This document shows positions 1-8,195 of a DNA stretch of 64,000 nucleotides, piece after piece (position 1 is the stretch's first letter; each line of letters opens with the position of its first letter). The stretch is taken from assembly GCF_014268815.2 (NCBI RefSeq), contig NZ_JABWRE020000001.1:1741001-1805000 (forward strand). The letters are read 5' to 3'. The stretch is from Pseudomonas urmiensis. Its GTDB lineage: Bacteria; Pseudomonadota; Gammaproteobacteria; Pseudomonadales; Pseudomonadaceae. A model generated the notes under the pieces. It was given only the letters and a program-made list of their open reading frames with translations. It was not told the origin of the DNA and made no database searches. The position numbers and the translations under genes were made by a program.

Positions 1-1
1 C

Positions 2-529
2 AAGCCCGGCGCACTGAGCTATTCCTCCTGCGGCAATGGCACGCTCTGCCACCTGTCTGGCGAACTGCTGAAGAACCTGGCCGGGGTCGACCTGCTGCAC
101 GTGCCGTACAAAGGCAGTGCTCCGGCCGTGACTGGGTTGCTCGGTGGTGAGGTGGATGTCGCCGTCGACACCCTGACCGTGCTCGCCCCGCAGATCCAGG
201 CTGGCAAGCTCAAGGGCCTGGTGCTGACGAGTGCCGAACGCTCACCGCTGCTGCCCTCGGTACCCAGTGCCAACGAAGTCGGCCTGCCTGGCTTCGTCGC
301 TTCCGGCTGGTTCGGTATCGTCCTGCCCAAAGGCGCCGAGCCGGCACTGGTCGAACGCCTGAACAACGCCATCGAGGTGATCGCCGACAAGCCAGAAACC
401 GCCGAGCGCTTCGGCCAGCAGGGCATCAGCGTCGAGCGCAGCAGCCCGGCCGGTTTTGCCCAAGTGATCGCCGCCGACAAGGCGCGCTGGGGCGAGGTGA
501 TTCGCACCGCCCAGGTTCATATCGAATAA
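2..529 (+). CDS. TctC/Bug-family tricarboxylate-type solute-binding protein, C-terminal part (5' end outside window)
   Basis: The last ~175 residues of a periplasmic binding protein of the Bug (TctC) family are present; the start and signal peptide lie before base 1. The frame is open from base 2 and ends TAA at 527-529. Family hallmarks visible are the HVPYKGSAPA segment, a GEVDVAVDT stretch, the 'LP..VPSANEVGLPGF' region and the C-terminal helix ending in DKARWGEVIR. These proteins deliver carboxylates to TctAB-type transporters or act as orphan sensors or binders. The ligand cannot be told from this fragment. The flavin monooxygenase gene starts 20 bp downstream and is probably co-transcribed, which suggests a shared catabolic role. 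Confidence 0.88.
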   Translation, partial: KPGALSYSSCGNGTLCHLSGELLKNLAGVDLLHVPYKGSAPAVTGLLGGEVDVAVDTLTVLAPQIQAGKLKGLVLTSAERSPLLPSVPSANEVGLPGFVASGWFGIVLPKGAEPALVERLNNAIEVIADKPETAERFGQQGISVERSSPAGFAQVIAADKARWGEVIRTAQVHIE

Positions 530-549
530 GCATCAGGAGCCGATCAGCC

Positions 550-1872
550 ATGCGCAACCGACAGATCAAACTGGGCGCCCTGACCATGGGTTGTGGCGGC
601 CCGGGCCGGCACAATCTATGGCTCGACCCTGAGCTGCCAGCCGATGCCAGCGTCAACATCGACTGGTACATCGACATTGCCCGCCAGGCCGAAGCGGCCT
701 TGTTCGACCTGATGTTCATCGTCGACAGCCAGTACATCACCCCCGGCTCGCCGTCGCATTACCTCAACCGCCTGGAGCCGCTGACCCTGCTCTCGGCGCT
801 GGCGGTGAGCACCCGTCACCTGGGCCTGGTCGGCACCCTGACCACCTCCTACAACGAGCCGTACAATGTCGCCCGGCGCTTGGCCTCGCTGGACCTGATC
901 AGCAAGGGCCGCGCAGGCTGGAACGTGGTCACCAGTGGCGATGCCGGCACGGCAGGCAACTATGGCCGCGACGAGCACTATGACTACGACACCCGCTACG
1001 CGCGGGCGCAGGAGCATGTCGAGGTGGTGCAGGGGCTGTGGCACTCCTACGAGGACGATGCGTTTCCCCGTGATCGGCGCACCGGCCAGTTTCTCGATCC
1101 GAGCAAGCTGCATGCCTTGAATCATAAGGGCACGCACTTTTCGGTCGTGGGGCCGCTGAACATCCAGCGCTCACCCCAGGGCCAGCCGGTGATTTTCCAG
1201 GCTGGCGACTCCGAGCAGGGGCGGGCGCTGGGCGCGGCCACGGCCGATGTCATCTTCACCCACGCCGCGAGCATCGAGCAGGGGCAGGCGTTCTATCGCG
1301 ATGTCAAAGCCCGCGCCCAGCGCCTGGGGCGCGATCCGGAGCAACTGCTGGTGTTGCCCGGCGCGGAAATCTATGTCGGCGACACCGATGAACATGCCCG
1401 CGAAATCGAGCGGCATTACCATCAGCTCGATCACAGCTTCGAACTGGCGCTCAAGGAATTCGGGCGCAATTTCGGCTGGCACGACTTCAGCCAGTACGAG
1501 CTGGATGCACCTTTTCCGCAACAGAGCCTGGAGTACGCGCGCAGCAGCTTCTTCACCAATGCCAAGCGCATTGCCGAGCAGGCCCGGGACAAGGGCTTGA
1601 GCCTGCGCCAGGCGGTCGAGTTCGGTCGCCAGCTGCGCCCCGGGGCGTTCGTCGGTTCGGCGCAGAGCGTGGCGGCGAAGATGGCCGAATGGTTCGAGGC
1701 GCGGGCGTTGGATGGCTTCAACATCTACATCGGCCATCCGGGGCAGTTGCGCCGCTTTACCCAGGAGGTGGTGCCATTGCTGCAAGAGCGTGGCGTGTAC
1801 CGAACGGCCTATGAAGGAACGACCCTGCGCGAGAGCCTGGGGCTTGCGATTCCCCGTTTCAGCGCCAGCTGA
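550..1872 (+). CDS. NtaA/SnaA/DszA-type FMN-dependent monooxygenase (LLM-class flavin oxidoreductase)
   Basis: A 440-residue protein of the bacterial luciferase-like superfamily, NtaA/SnaA/SoxA/DszA branch. These enzymes use reduced FMN from a partner reductase and O2 to attack small organic substrates such as nitrilotriacetate, dibenzothiophene sulfone or aminopolycarboxylates. Visible signatures are the N-terminal KLGALTMGCGGPGRHNLWL segment, LVGTLTTSYNEPYNVARRLASLD, GRAGWNVVTS and 'GQPVIFQAGDSEQGR', all typical of this branch, and the length is normal. CAGGAG stands upstream of the ATG. No flavin reductase gene is next to it. It follows the binding-protein gene by 20 bp. The substrate is not predictable from sequence. 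Confidence 0.9.
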   Translation: MRNRQIKLGALTMGCGGPGRHNLWLDPELPADASVNIDWYIDIARQAEAALFDLMFIVDSQYITPGSPSHYLNRLEPLTLLSALAVSTRHLGLVGTLTTSYNEPYNVARRLASLDLISKGRAGWNVVTSGDAGTAGNYGRDEHYDYDTRYARAQEHVEVVQGLWHSYEDDAFPRDRRTGQFLDPSKLHALNHKGTHFSVVGPLNIQRSPQGQPVIFQAGDSEQGRALGAATADVIFTHAASIEQGQAFYRDVKARAQRLGRDPEQLLVLPGAEIYVGDTDEHAREIERHYHQLDHSFELALKEFGRNFGWHDFSQYELDAPFPQQSLEYARSSFFTNAKRIAEQARDKGLSLRQAVEFGRQLRPGAFVGSAQSVAAKMAEWFEARALDGFNIYIGHPGQLRRFTQEVVPLLQERGVYRTAYEGTTLRESLGLAIPRFSAS

Positions 1873-1896
1873 CGGCAGCCTGCGACGGGCTGGCGC

Positions 1897-2490
1897 TCAG
1901 CGCGCCTGCCCCGAGCGCCGCTCGCGCAAGGCCTTGGCGACTTCGGCCTCGACCTGGTAGGCCGGCGCCTCCAGCGCGTCGTAGTTGCGCGTGTAACGTC
2001 GGGCGAACTCTTCGACGCCCAATTGTTGGTACTGCTGCACATGCTTGAGCTCGTGGGCCCACAGCGCGACATTGTCGTCGGCGTCCTGGGCATGGCGAAA
2101 AATGATGGTGTCGATTAGGGTCACCGCGTTGACATCAGGGTTTTGCAGCAGGGCATTGGCGGCGCTGATTTGCTGTTCATTGCCGACCCGAAAGCGCGCA
2201 GCATCGAGCACGGCGAAGTCGTACCAGCTTTCGAGCTGGGCGCGGATATGCAGCGGGATCGGCTCGGTGCCCTGGGCGTTGGCTTCATCACGCGCCTGGC
2301 GCAGGGCGAAGACCAGGCTGGAGGAGGCCATCAGCTCGACATCCTTGAGGATCTGGCCGGCCTGCCCAGGGTCGATCGGTGCGCAGAAACAGCCCATCAG
2401 GCACACCTGGTACTGTCCTGGCGGGCACGCGTCATCGGCTGCGGCGGGCAACGCCAGGGCCAGGCCCAGCAGCAGGCTAGCGGGTTTCAT
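1897..2490 (-). CDS. Secreted DUF4157-like protein with an HExxH motif
   Basis: A 197-residue protein with a clear signal peptide (hydrophobic residues 5-16, cleavage near AAADD, ~18-20). The mature N-terminus has four cysteines in a short span (C22, C30, C34, C36). Near the C-terminus lies WAHELKHVQQY, in which H146-E147-L-K-H150 fits the HExxH zinc-metalloprotease core; DUF4157 proteins carry this motif. It therefore looks like an exported, possibly disulfide-bonded, metallopeptidase-like protein, although activity has not been shown for most of the family. Its start overlaps the 3' end of the upstream tetR gene by 14 bp, so the two are probably co-transcribed. Confidence 0.75.
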   Translation of the reverse strand: MKPASLLLGLALALPAAADDACPPGQYQVCLMGCFCAPIDPGQAGQILKDVELMASSSLVFALRQARDEANAQGTEPIPLHIRAQLESWYDFAVLDAARFRVGNEQQISAANALLQNPDVNAVTLIDTIIFRHAQDADDNVALWAHELKHVQQYQQLGVEEFARRYTRNYDALEAPAYQVEAEVAKALRERRSGQAR

Positions 2491-3040
2491 TCAGCGCCCT
2501 GCCAACCAAGCTGCGGCTGGCCTCCAGGACCTGGCCTTGGACCTCTGCGCTGGCCAGCATGCGCCCGACCACCAGCGCACCGACGCATTGGCTGATCAGT
2601 GCCCAGGCCAGCTCGGGGTCTTCCAGGGTGCTACTCCAGGCGCTGTGCAGGGCCACCAGCCAATGCTCGGCTTGTTCGCGTACCGGCAGCTCGGCGCGGG
2701 CGATCTCCACGCCAAGCGGCGGCAATGGGCAGCCGCCCTCGGCATCGCGCAAGTGGGCCAGGCTCAGGTACTGCTCAAGGCAGCGGGCCAAGCGCTGGCG
2801 GTCGGCGCCGCGCTCGGCCAGGCGGGCGAGGGGGCTGTTGCTCAGCTCGCGGCGCACCACTTCGGTGAACAGATCGTCCTTGGAGGCAAAGTGGTTGTAG
2901 AAGGCGCCGCCGGTCAGGCCGATGGCGTTCATCAGCCCGGCAACGCCCGTGGTGGCAAAGCCGCCGCGCTTGGCCAGCGCGCCGCTGCTGGCCAGCAACT
3001 TCTCGCGGGTTTGCTGCTTGTGTTCAGTGGAGTAGCGCAT
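2477..3040 (-). CDS. TetR/AcrR-family transcriptional regulator
   Basis: A 187-residue repressor. Residues ~10-55 form the TetR helix-turn-helix (TREKLLASSGALAKRGGFAT, then the GLTGGAFYNHFASKDDLF recognition segment). The remaining residues are a helical ligand-binding domain with a FadR/YcdC-like 'LYVFLSLAHLRD'-type layout (here QYLSLAHLRDAEGGCPL). It is transcribed away from the SDR gene, with about 90 bp between the start codons, and that gap holds repeated CGTTC elements. It most likely represses itself and the SDR. The inducer is unknown. Confidence 0.88.
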   Translation of the reverse strand: MRYSTEHKQQTREKLLASSGALAKRGGFATTGVAGLMNAIGLTGGAFYNHFASKDDLFTEVVRRELSNSPLARLAERGADRQRLARCLEQYLSLAHLRDAEGGCPLPPLGVEIARAELPVREQAEHWLVALHSAWSSTLEDPELAWALISQCVGALVVGRMLASAEVQGQVLEASRSLVGRALNETR

Positions 3041-3089
3041 GTGAAAACCTCAGCGCGCGGGCTTGACGATGGGGCCGATCATAACATAG

Positions 3090-3116
3090 CGTTCGTTTAC
3101 TAAATGATCGTTCATC
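3090..3116. promoter_or_regulatory. Candidate TetR operator between the tetR and SDR genes
   Basis: Two CGTTCRT elements (3090-3096 and 3110-3115) flank an AT-rich core in the short divergent intergenic space. The placement upstream of both start codons is what an autoregulatory TetR site would need. The symmetry is imperfect, so this is a weak call. Confidence 0.35.
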
Positions 3117-3129
3117 AATGGAGGTGTGC

Positions 3130-3861
3130 GTGACAGAACAACAAAAAGTCGTGCTGGTGATCGGTGCCGGTGATGCCACGGGCGGCGAGATCGCCAAGCG
3201 TTTTGCCCGCGAGGGCTACATTGCCTGTGTCACCCGGCGCAGCGCCGACAAGCTGCAGCCCTTGGTGGACGAGATCCGCGCTAGCGGCGGTCAGGCGCAT
3301 GGGTTTAGCTCTGATGCGCGCAACGAAGAGCAGGTGGCGACGCTGATCGAAACCATCGAGCGCGATATCGGTGTCATCGAAGCGTTTGTCTTCAATATCG
3401 GCGCCAATGTGCCATGCAGCATTCTCGAAGAGACCCCGCGCAAGTTCTTCAAGATCTGGGAGATGGCCTGCTTTGCCGGATTCCTCACCGCCCAGGCGGT
3501 GGCCAAGCGGATGGTCAGCCGCGAGCGCGGCACTATCCTGTTTACCGGCGCCACCGCCGGCACCCGTGGCGCTGCCGGCTTTGCCGCCTTCGCGACGGCC
3601 AAGCACGGCTTGCGGGCGCTAGCCCAGAGCATGGCCAGGGAGCTGGGGCCGCGCAATATCCATGTCGCCCATGTGGTGGTGGATGGTGCGATCGACACCG
3701 CGTTCATCCGCGACAACTTCCCTGAGCGCTACGCCCTCAAGGACCAGGACGGCATCCTCGATCCTGCCCATATCGCCGACAGCTACTGGTTCCTGCATGC
3801 CCAGCCGCGTGATGCCTGGACCTTCGAGCTCGACCTGCGTCCGTGGGTCGAGCGCTGGTAA
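3130..3861 (+). CDS. Short-chain dehydrogenase/reductase (SDR)
   Basis: A ~243-residue classical-type SDR with the N-terminal nucleotide-binding segment VLVIGAGDATGGEIAKRFA and a FNIGAN motif corresponding to NNAG. The usual Ser-Tyr-x3-Lys catalytic set is altered: FTGATAG is followed by GFAAFATAKHGLRAL, where the Tyr position of YxxxK reads Phe, Ala or Thr near the retained Lys. The same feature occurs in the divergent 'SDR glucose 1-dehydrogenase-like' subfamily. The GTG at 3130 is chosen because GGAGG lies 5 bp before it; the in-frame ATG at 3118 overlaps that ribosome-binding site. The gene is divergent from the TetR regulator and followed 27 bp later by the DsbA-fold isomerase, suggesting a small TetR-controlled operon. 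Confidence 0.82.
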   Translation: MTEQQKVVLVIGAGDATGGEIAKRFAREGYIACVTRRSADKLQPLVDEIRASGGQAHGFSSDARNEEQVATLIETIERDIGVIEAFVFNIGANVPCSILEETPRKFFKIWEMACFAGFLTAQAVAKRMVSRERGTILFTGATAGTRGAAGFAAFATAKHGLRALAQSMARELGPRNIHVAHVVVDGAIDTAFIRDNFPERYALKDQDGILDPAHIADSYWFLHAQPRDAWTFELDLRPWVERW

Positions 3862-3888
3862 ACCCTTCTCCCGTACAAGGACAGCAGC

Positions 3889-4479
3889 ATGAGCAAACGT
3901 GTCGAGTTTTTCTTCGATCTGGGCAGCCCGGCCAGTTATCTGGCCTGGACCCAGCTGCCGGCACTCTGTGCGCGGCATGGCGCCGAGTTGGTGTATCGGC
4001 CAATGCTTCTGGGCGGGGTGTTCCAGGCAACCGGCAATGCCTCGCCGGTGATGGTGCCAGCCAAGGGTAAATATATGTTCGTCGACCTGCAGCGTTATGC
4101 CGAGCGCTATGGCGTGCCGTTTGGCCTGCCGCCGGGTTTCCCGATCAATACCCTGGGCTTGATGCGTGGGCTGGTTGCCACCCAGTTGCATGCACCTGAG
4201 CGATTCGAGGCGCTGCTGGCGGTACTGTTCAAGGCGCTCTGGGCGCAGCGGCTCAATCTGGGTGATGCGCCGGTGCTCGATGCCACGTTGGACGCCGCTG
4301 GCTTCGATCCGCAGCAGTTCCGCGCGTTGGCCAGTCAGGTCGAGGTCAAACAGGCGCTCAAGCAGGTGACCGAAGAAGCGGTGGCGCGTGGCGTATTTGG
4401 CGCGCCGACCTGCTTTGTCGAGGGGCAGATGTTCTTTGGTCAGGATCGCTTGGATTTTGTAGAGCAAGCGTTGGCTTGA
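3889..4479 (+). CDS. 2-hydroxychromene-2-carboxylate isomerase-like DsbA-fold protein
   Basis: A 196-residue DsbA/kappa-GST-fold protein. It begins VEFFFDLGSPASYLAW, where the Ser replaces the CxxC found in thiol oxidases and matches the NahD/HCCA isomerase branch. It ends with the family's GVFGAPTCFVEGQMFFGQDRL segment containing the cis-Pro loop. Such enzymes act glutathione-dependently in aromatic catabolism or in detoxification. No naphthalene genes are nearby, so 'isomerase-like' is as far as the evidence goes. AAGGACAG precedes the ATG. It lies 27 bp after the SDR gene and is probably in its operon. Confidence 0.85.
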   Translation: MSKRVEFFFDLGSPASYLAWTQLPALCARHGAELVYRPMLLGGVFQATGNASPVMVPAKGKYMFVDLQRYAERYGVPFGLPPGFPINTLGLMRGLVATQLHAPERFEALLAVLFKALWAQRLNLGDAPVLDATLDAAGFDPQQFRALASQVEVKQALKQVTEEAVARGVFGAPTCFVEGQMFFGQDRLDFVEQALA

Positions 4480-4504
4480 GCTGCTTGGGCTGGTCTGTCA
4501 GTGG

Positions 4505-4600
4505 CGGCCTCTTCGCGGGCAAGCCCGCTCCCACAGGGCCCGCGCTGATCTGTAGGCTAGCGGGCAACCTGTAGGAGCGGGCTTGCCCGCGAAGAGGCCG
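4505..4600. repeat. Pair of inverted Pseudomonas REP elements
   Basis: Two copies of the Pseudomonas REP core face each other: 4505-4531 and 4574-4600 form a perfect 27-bp inverted repeat containing the CGCGGGCAAGCCCGCTCC core. They sit between the convergent isomerase and DUF1835 genes and could act as a bidirectional terminator or mRNA stabiliser. Confidence 0.93.
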
Positions 4601-4618
4601 CTGCTGAATCAACTCAAA

Positions 4619-5851
4619 TCAGCCGCGCCAAACCGGTTGCAGGGCTTCATCCAAAGCCCAGTGGCCCTCACCGGGCTGTAACCGCACACCGCCCACCCAG
4701 CGCTCGCAGCCGATCAGGTCCAGGCCATAGGCTTGCCCGGCCAAGACCTGCTCACCCAGGGCTGTAAGGCTGATGGTGCGCTGCGGCCAGGCGAGCTGGG
4801 CATCGGCCTGGTCAATCAGCGGTCGAGGGCCGTCGATCAGTGGCCGCAGCAAGGCATTGAACATCATGTCACCGAGAAACGGCAGCGGTTCGCGCTCCAT
4901 CATCAGTACCGCAAACACCTTGCCCATCGGCATCGGTCCTTGATCGCGCAGAATCTGCAGGGTCAGGCGCTCAGTCAACGACAGCCCGTCGTTGATCCCG
5001 GGCAACTCCTGTAATTGGCGCAGCAGCGCTGGGCCGAGCAGCGGCAGGGCGGCGTGGCGAGCATGGGCGAGTGCCGCCCACGCCTGTGGTGAGGGGGCGC
5101 GATACGCAGCCCAAGCGTCACGGGCCAATATCAGCATGGCGGCATCCACCGGCCGGCGCTGGGGCCACAGCCAAGCCAGCACTTCGGGCGCCAGTTGGCC
5201 AATGCCGATAAAACGCTGCACCCCGGGCACCTGGTCGATGGCGATCAGGCTGAGGTTCTCCGGCACCTGCTCAAGCTGGGCCAGCACCCGCAGCAAAAAC
5301 AGCTGGTCATAGGCGTCGGCTTCACACCAGAGCACACCGGGCATGCGCTGACTCAAGCGGGCCAGGGCGGCGTACTCATTATCCTGGCGCTGGCGGGCTT
5401 GCTCAGGGGCAATATTGAACGCGTGGCTGATGAAATTTGCCCGTACGGCGCGGTAGCTGGGGCCATCGAGCTGTGGCACTGGGCCCATGCACAGCGGGTC
5501 GGCGTACATCTGCAACTGGCCCTTGAAACCGGCCACTTGCAGGCTGTGCTGGATGTCGTTGCCGCAGCGCCAATGGCAGGTGTCGGGGGTATCGCTGGCG
5601 ACGAAGCCAGGGTGCTTGAGGGCAAAGGCGAGGGCGTCGCAGTGGGCCTTGAGCTTGGGCCAGCTGGCAAAACCCAGGTCGCGCGCGATCAAGTATTGGG
5701 CATCGGCCAGGCGCGGCGGACGCTGCGGGTCGAGGCTGCGCAGACGCTCATCGGCCTGGCCGCTGCGCAGGCGCTGCAGCAGTTCTTTGGCACGTTTGCG
5801 TTGTTGTTCGAGGTTGAGACGGCCGTTGTCGGGCTGGGTAGTAACAGACAT
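4619..5851 (-). CDS. DUF1835 domain protein
   Basis: A 410-residue cytosolic protein. After an N-terminal helical region (1-85, with 'RLADAQYLIARDLGFASWPKLK' reminiscent of ankyrin-adjacent helical modules) comes the DUF1835 segment, recognisable by DIQHSLQVAGFKGQLQMYADPLCMGPVP. A C-terminal winged-helix-like part follows (DGLSLTERLTLQILRDQGPMPMGKVF), typical of the associated DUF3658-type region. The biochemical role of this family is unknown. The start is well supported by AAGGAG 6-7 bp before the ATG. It stands alone, bounded by REP elements at its 3' side. Confidence 0.8.
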   Translation of the reverse strand: MSVTTQPDNGRLNLEQQRKRAKELLQRLRSGQADERLRSLDPQRPPRLADAQYLIARDLGFASWPKLKAHCDALAFALKHPGFVASDTPDTCHWRCGNDIQHSLQVAGFKGQLQMYADPLCMGPVPQLDGPSYRAVRANFISHAFNIAPEQARQRQDNEYAALARLSQRMPGVLWCEADAYDQLFLLRVLAQLEQVPENLSLIAIDQVPGVQRFIGIGQLAPEVLAWLWPQRRPVDAAMLILARDAWAAYRAPSPQAWAALAHARHAALPLLGPALLRQLQELPGINDGLSLTERLTLQILRDQGPMPMGKVFAVLMMEREPLPFLGDMMFNALLRPLIDGPRPLIDQADAQLAWPQRTISLTALGEQVLAGQAYGLDLIGCERWVGGVRLQPGEGHWALDEALQPVWRG

Positions 5852-5996
5852 GCGAACTCCTTGGCGAGCCTTGTCCGCTGTCAGGCTGGAGTCGTCATGG
5901 GCGATGTTCCAAGCAGGTTCCTGGGCGCAGCCCTTTCCGCGGACGGGAGGCGTCGGAGTGCGCCGCTGGCGACTATAAGCGCCCGGCGCTGGCGGT

Positions 5997-6290
5997 TCAA
6001 GCCTGGGCTAACAGGCGCTCGATCTGGGTGCGCTCCCAGAGGCTCAGCAGGTCGACTGGATTGGTGCCGTAGCGCTGCCAGCGCTCGACCGACCCTTCAA
6101 CCCCTTGCGGGCTGCGGCAATTCAGGCAATGGGCAAGCCCTTCGCGGTCGAGCACCAGGGTCAACTGCCAGCCGCCGCTCTCTATCTCGATTTGCCCGCT
6201 GGGGTGGCGGGCGCGGATGTCGACAGGCTGTACGCCAAGCGCAGCATCACGCAGGCATTGATAGACCTCGCGGCTGGTCGGCGCATCCAT
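5997..6290 (-). CDS. Small conserved Pseudomonas protein, function unknown (DUF7693-like)
   Basis: A 97-residue protein beginning MDAPTSREVYQCLRDAALG and ending LSLWERTQIERLLAQA. An open frame continues upstream inside the regulator gene, but only the part from 6290 looks protein-like. The ATG sits 8 bp after the regulator stop, so translational coupling is likely. From memory it resembles a small family in Pseudomonas genomes catalogued as DUF7693, with a REVY motif and a central 'GWQLTLVLDREGLAHCLNCRSP' beta region; this assignment is not certain. The two cysteines (HCLNC) could bind a metal. No function can be stated. Confidence 0.68.
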   Translation of the reverse strand: MDAPTSREVYQCLRDAALGVQPVDIRARHPSGQIEIESGGWQLTLVLDREGLAHCLNCRSPQGVEGSVERWQRYGTNPVDLLSLWERTQIERLLAQA

Positions 6291-6298
6291 GGCTTGGG

Positions 6299-6844
6299 TC
6301 AGAAGTTGGCCGGGGTGTTGGCGCTGATGATCTCGGCCTCGTCCTGGCCGATGTTCTTGAAGCTGTGCGCCAAGGTGGTGGGGATGTAGTAGCCATCGCC
6401 AGAGTTGAGCACGCTGACCTGGCCATCGACCCACAGCTCGATGGTGCCACGGGTCACCAGGCCACATTCCTCGCCTTCGGCGTGAACGATCGGCTCGCCC
6501 GAGTCCGCACCTGGGGCATACAGCTCACGCAGCATGCGCATCTGCCGGCCCTCGACGCTGGCGCCGACCAGCAGCATGCGCAGACCGTTGCGACCCAGGT
6601 CGGGCTGCTCGCCACCACGGAACACGAAGCGCTCTTCGCGCACCGGCTCGTCGAAGCTGAAGAACTCGGCCAGGGACATGGGGATCCCTTCGAGCAGTTT
6701 TTTCAGGGAGCTGACCGAAGGGCTGACGCGGTTCTGCTCGATCTGCGAGATGGTCGAGTTGGTCAGGCCGCTGCGACGAGCCAGCTCCCGCTGGGAGAGG
6801 TTGTTGCGTTCACGCACCAGTTTGAGTCGTGTCCCCGTGTCCAT
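6299..6844 (-). CDS. XRE-family regulator with C-terminal cupin domain (PuuR-like)
   Basis: A 181-residue regulator. The N-terminal helix-turn-helix spans ~6-60 (LKLVRERNNLSQRELARRSG, TNSTISQIEQNRVSPSVSSL). A C-terminal cupin spans ~110-178 (EECGLVTRGTIELWVDGQ, LNSGDGYYIPTTLAHSFKN). This is the layout of PuuR-type regulators of polyamine or amino-acid catabolism. The upstream gap has inverted repeats that may be its own operator. A 97-aa unknown protein follows it. No polyamine enzyme is adjacent, so the target is open. Confidence 0.88.
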   Translation of the reverse strand: MDTGTRLKLVRERNNLSQRELARRSGLTNSTISQIEQNRVSPSVSSLKKLLEGIPMSLAEFFSFDEPVREERFVFRGGEQPDLGRNGLRMLLVGASVEGRQMRMLRELYAPGADSGEPIVHAEGEECGLVTRGTIELWVDGQVSVLNSGDGYYIPTTLAHSFKNIGQDEAEIISANTPANF

Positions 6845-6863
6845 AGCCGCCTTTTTTAACTGA

Positions 6864-6931
6864 AAGAGTGTGCAGGTGAAGTGTTTTCACAGGTGTAAAA
6901 AATAATAAGCGACGCATTAAAACACACTCTT
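6864..6931 (-). promoter_or_regulatory. Candidate operator region upstream of the XRE-cupin gene
   Basis: AAGAGTGTG (6864-6872) and CACACTCTT (6923-6931) are a perfect 9-bp inverted repeat 50 bp apart, and between them lies GTGAA-N5-TTCAC (6876-6890). All lie upstream of the regulator start at 6844, a usual place for autoregulation and looping. Confidence 0.4.
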
Positions 6932-6952
6932 GGCGGTCACGCGCAGTGCTTG

Positions 6953-8158
6953 TCAGCGGCGCGGCTCAGCGGGCATTGGCCACAGCCCGACCAGCAGCAA
7001 CAACACCGCCACGGCGACGAACGGCAGGCGTGGATCAAGGGCGTAGACCAGGGTTCCGGCCAGCGGCCCGATCACCGCGCCCATGCCTTGGGCGGCGCCA
7101 ATGGAGCCGGCAGTGGCGCCTTGTTCAGAGGCGTGCATGGCATTGGCGGCCAACGCCGAGAACGCCGGGAAGACAAAGCCCATGCCGGCGGCGGCGATGA
7201 AGAACGAGACCCACAGCCACTCGGCACTGCCCGCCAGCGCCGCGGTCGCGAAGCCCAGGGCTGAGATGCTGGCGCCCACTCGGATCATCTTCAGCGGCGG
7301 CCACTCCAGCCGGCGCAGGAGGATCTGCGACAGCATCAGCGCCACGCCGACCGTGGTCAGGGCGATGCCAGCGGCCTGGGCGGCTTCGGTCGAGCCCAGT
7401 TGCAGGCGGTCGAGGGCAAAAAAGCCGACGGTGATCTGCGACACCGTCACGCTGAGCATGGCGCTGAACGCCACCAACAGTGGCCGGCGCAGGCGTGGGT
7501 CGGCCAGGCGCACCGGATTTGGCGCATGGACCTGCGCCAACGGCTGGGGCTTGAGCTTGAACAGCAGCACCACGAACGCCGTCGCTGGTAGCAGCGACAT
7601 GATCCAGAACGGCATGCTCAGGCTGTGCCGGGCCAGCAGGGCCGCCACGGCAGGGCCGAGCACCAGGCCGACGGCATTGGCCGCGCCCAGCGCAGCCATG
7701 GAGCGGGCGCGCTGCTGCGGTTCGACGTGGTCGGCAACCAGGGCGTTAGCCGCCACCGGTAAGGCCGCGTAGAAGGCGCCGATCATGCCGCGCGCCAGCA
7801 TCAGGCCGAGAAACGCCAGTGACGCCCCCGGCAGCCAGCGCAGGGCGCCGTCGATGAACAGGCACAGCAGCCAATAGGCCAGGGTAAAACCAGCACTGCC
7901 CAGCAGCAGCACCCGGCGCCGGCCATAACGGTCGGCGGCGCGCCCCCAGGGCCGGGCGAGCATCACCCAGACCACCCCGGCCACGGTCACCGCGGCGCCG
8001 GCTTGCCAGGTGGCCAGGCCGAGCAAGCGGGCGATCGGGCCGATCAGGGCGACGAAGGCCATCATCGACATGGTGCAGGCCATGTTGACCAGCAACAGTG
8101 GGCGCAAATCCAGGGTGCTGGCGGGTTTCAGAGAAGCAGGATCCTTTGCGGCATTCAT
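6953..8158 (-). CDS. MFS transporter (drug/siderophore exporter type, DHA1-like)
   Basis: A 401-residue inner-membrane protein with 12 predicted hydrophobic segments. The MFS motif between TM2 and TM3 appears as GRAADRYGRRRVLL, and a TM5 antiporter motif is present around AALGAANAVGLVLGPAVAALL. The layout is that of TetA/YmfD-like exporters. A Fur-like sequence sits 38 bp upstream of the start, and a siderophore receptor gene is found elsewhere in the window, so siderophore or metal-complex export is possible but only inferred. It is downstream of, and on the same strand as, the catalase/cytochrome b genes, with 86 bp between. Confidence 0.85.
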   Translation of the reverse strand: MNAAKDPASLKPASTLDLRPLLLVNMACTMSMMAFVALIGPIARLLGLATWQAGAAVTVAGVVWVMLARPWGRAADRYGRRRVLLLGSAGFTLAYWLLCLFIDGALRWLPGASLAFLGLMLARGMIGAFYAALPVAANALVADHVEPQQRARSMAALGAANAVGLVLGPAVAALLARHSLSMPFWIMSLLPATAFVVLLFKLKPQPLAQVHAPNPVRLADPRLRRPLLVAFSAMLSVTVSQITVGFFALDRLQLGSTEAAQAAGIALTTVGVALMLSQILLRRLEWPPLKMIRVGASISALGFATAALAGSAEWLWVSFFIAAAGMGFVFPAFSALAANAMHASEQGATAGSIGAAQGMGAVIGPLAGTLVYALDPRLPFVAVAVLLLLVGLWPMPAEPRR

Positions 8159-8195
8159 GGGCAGTCCAGGGCGATACGACGAAATGAGCGTCGAT

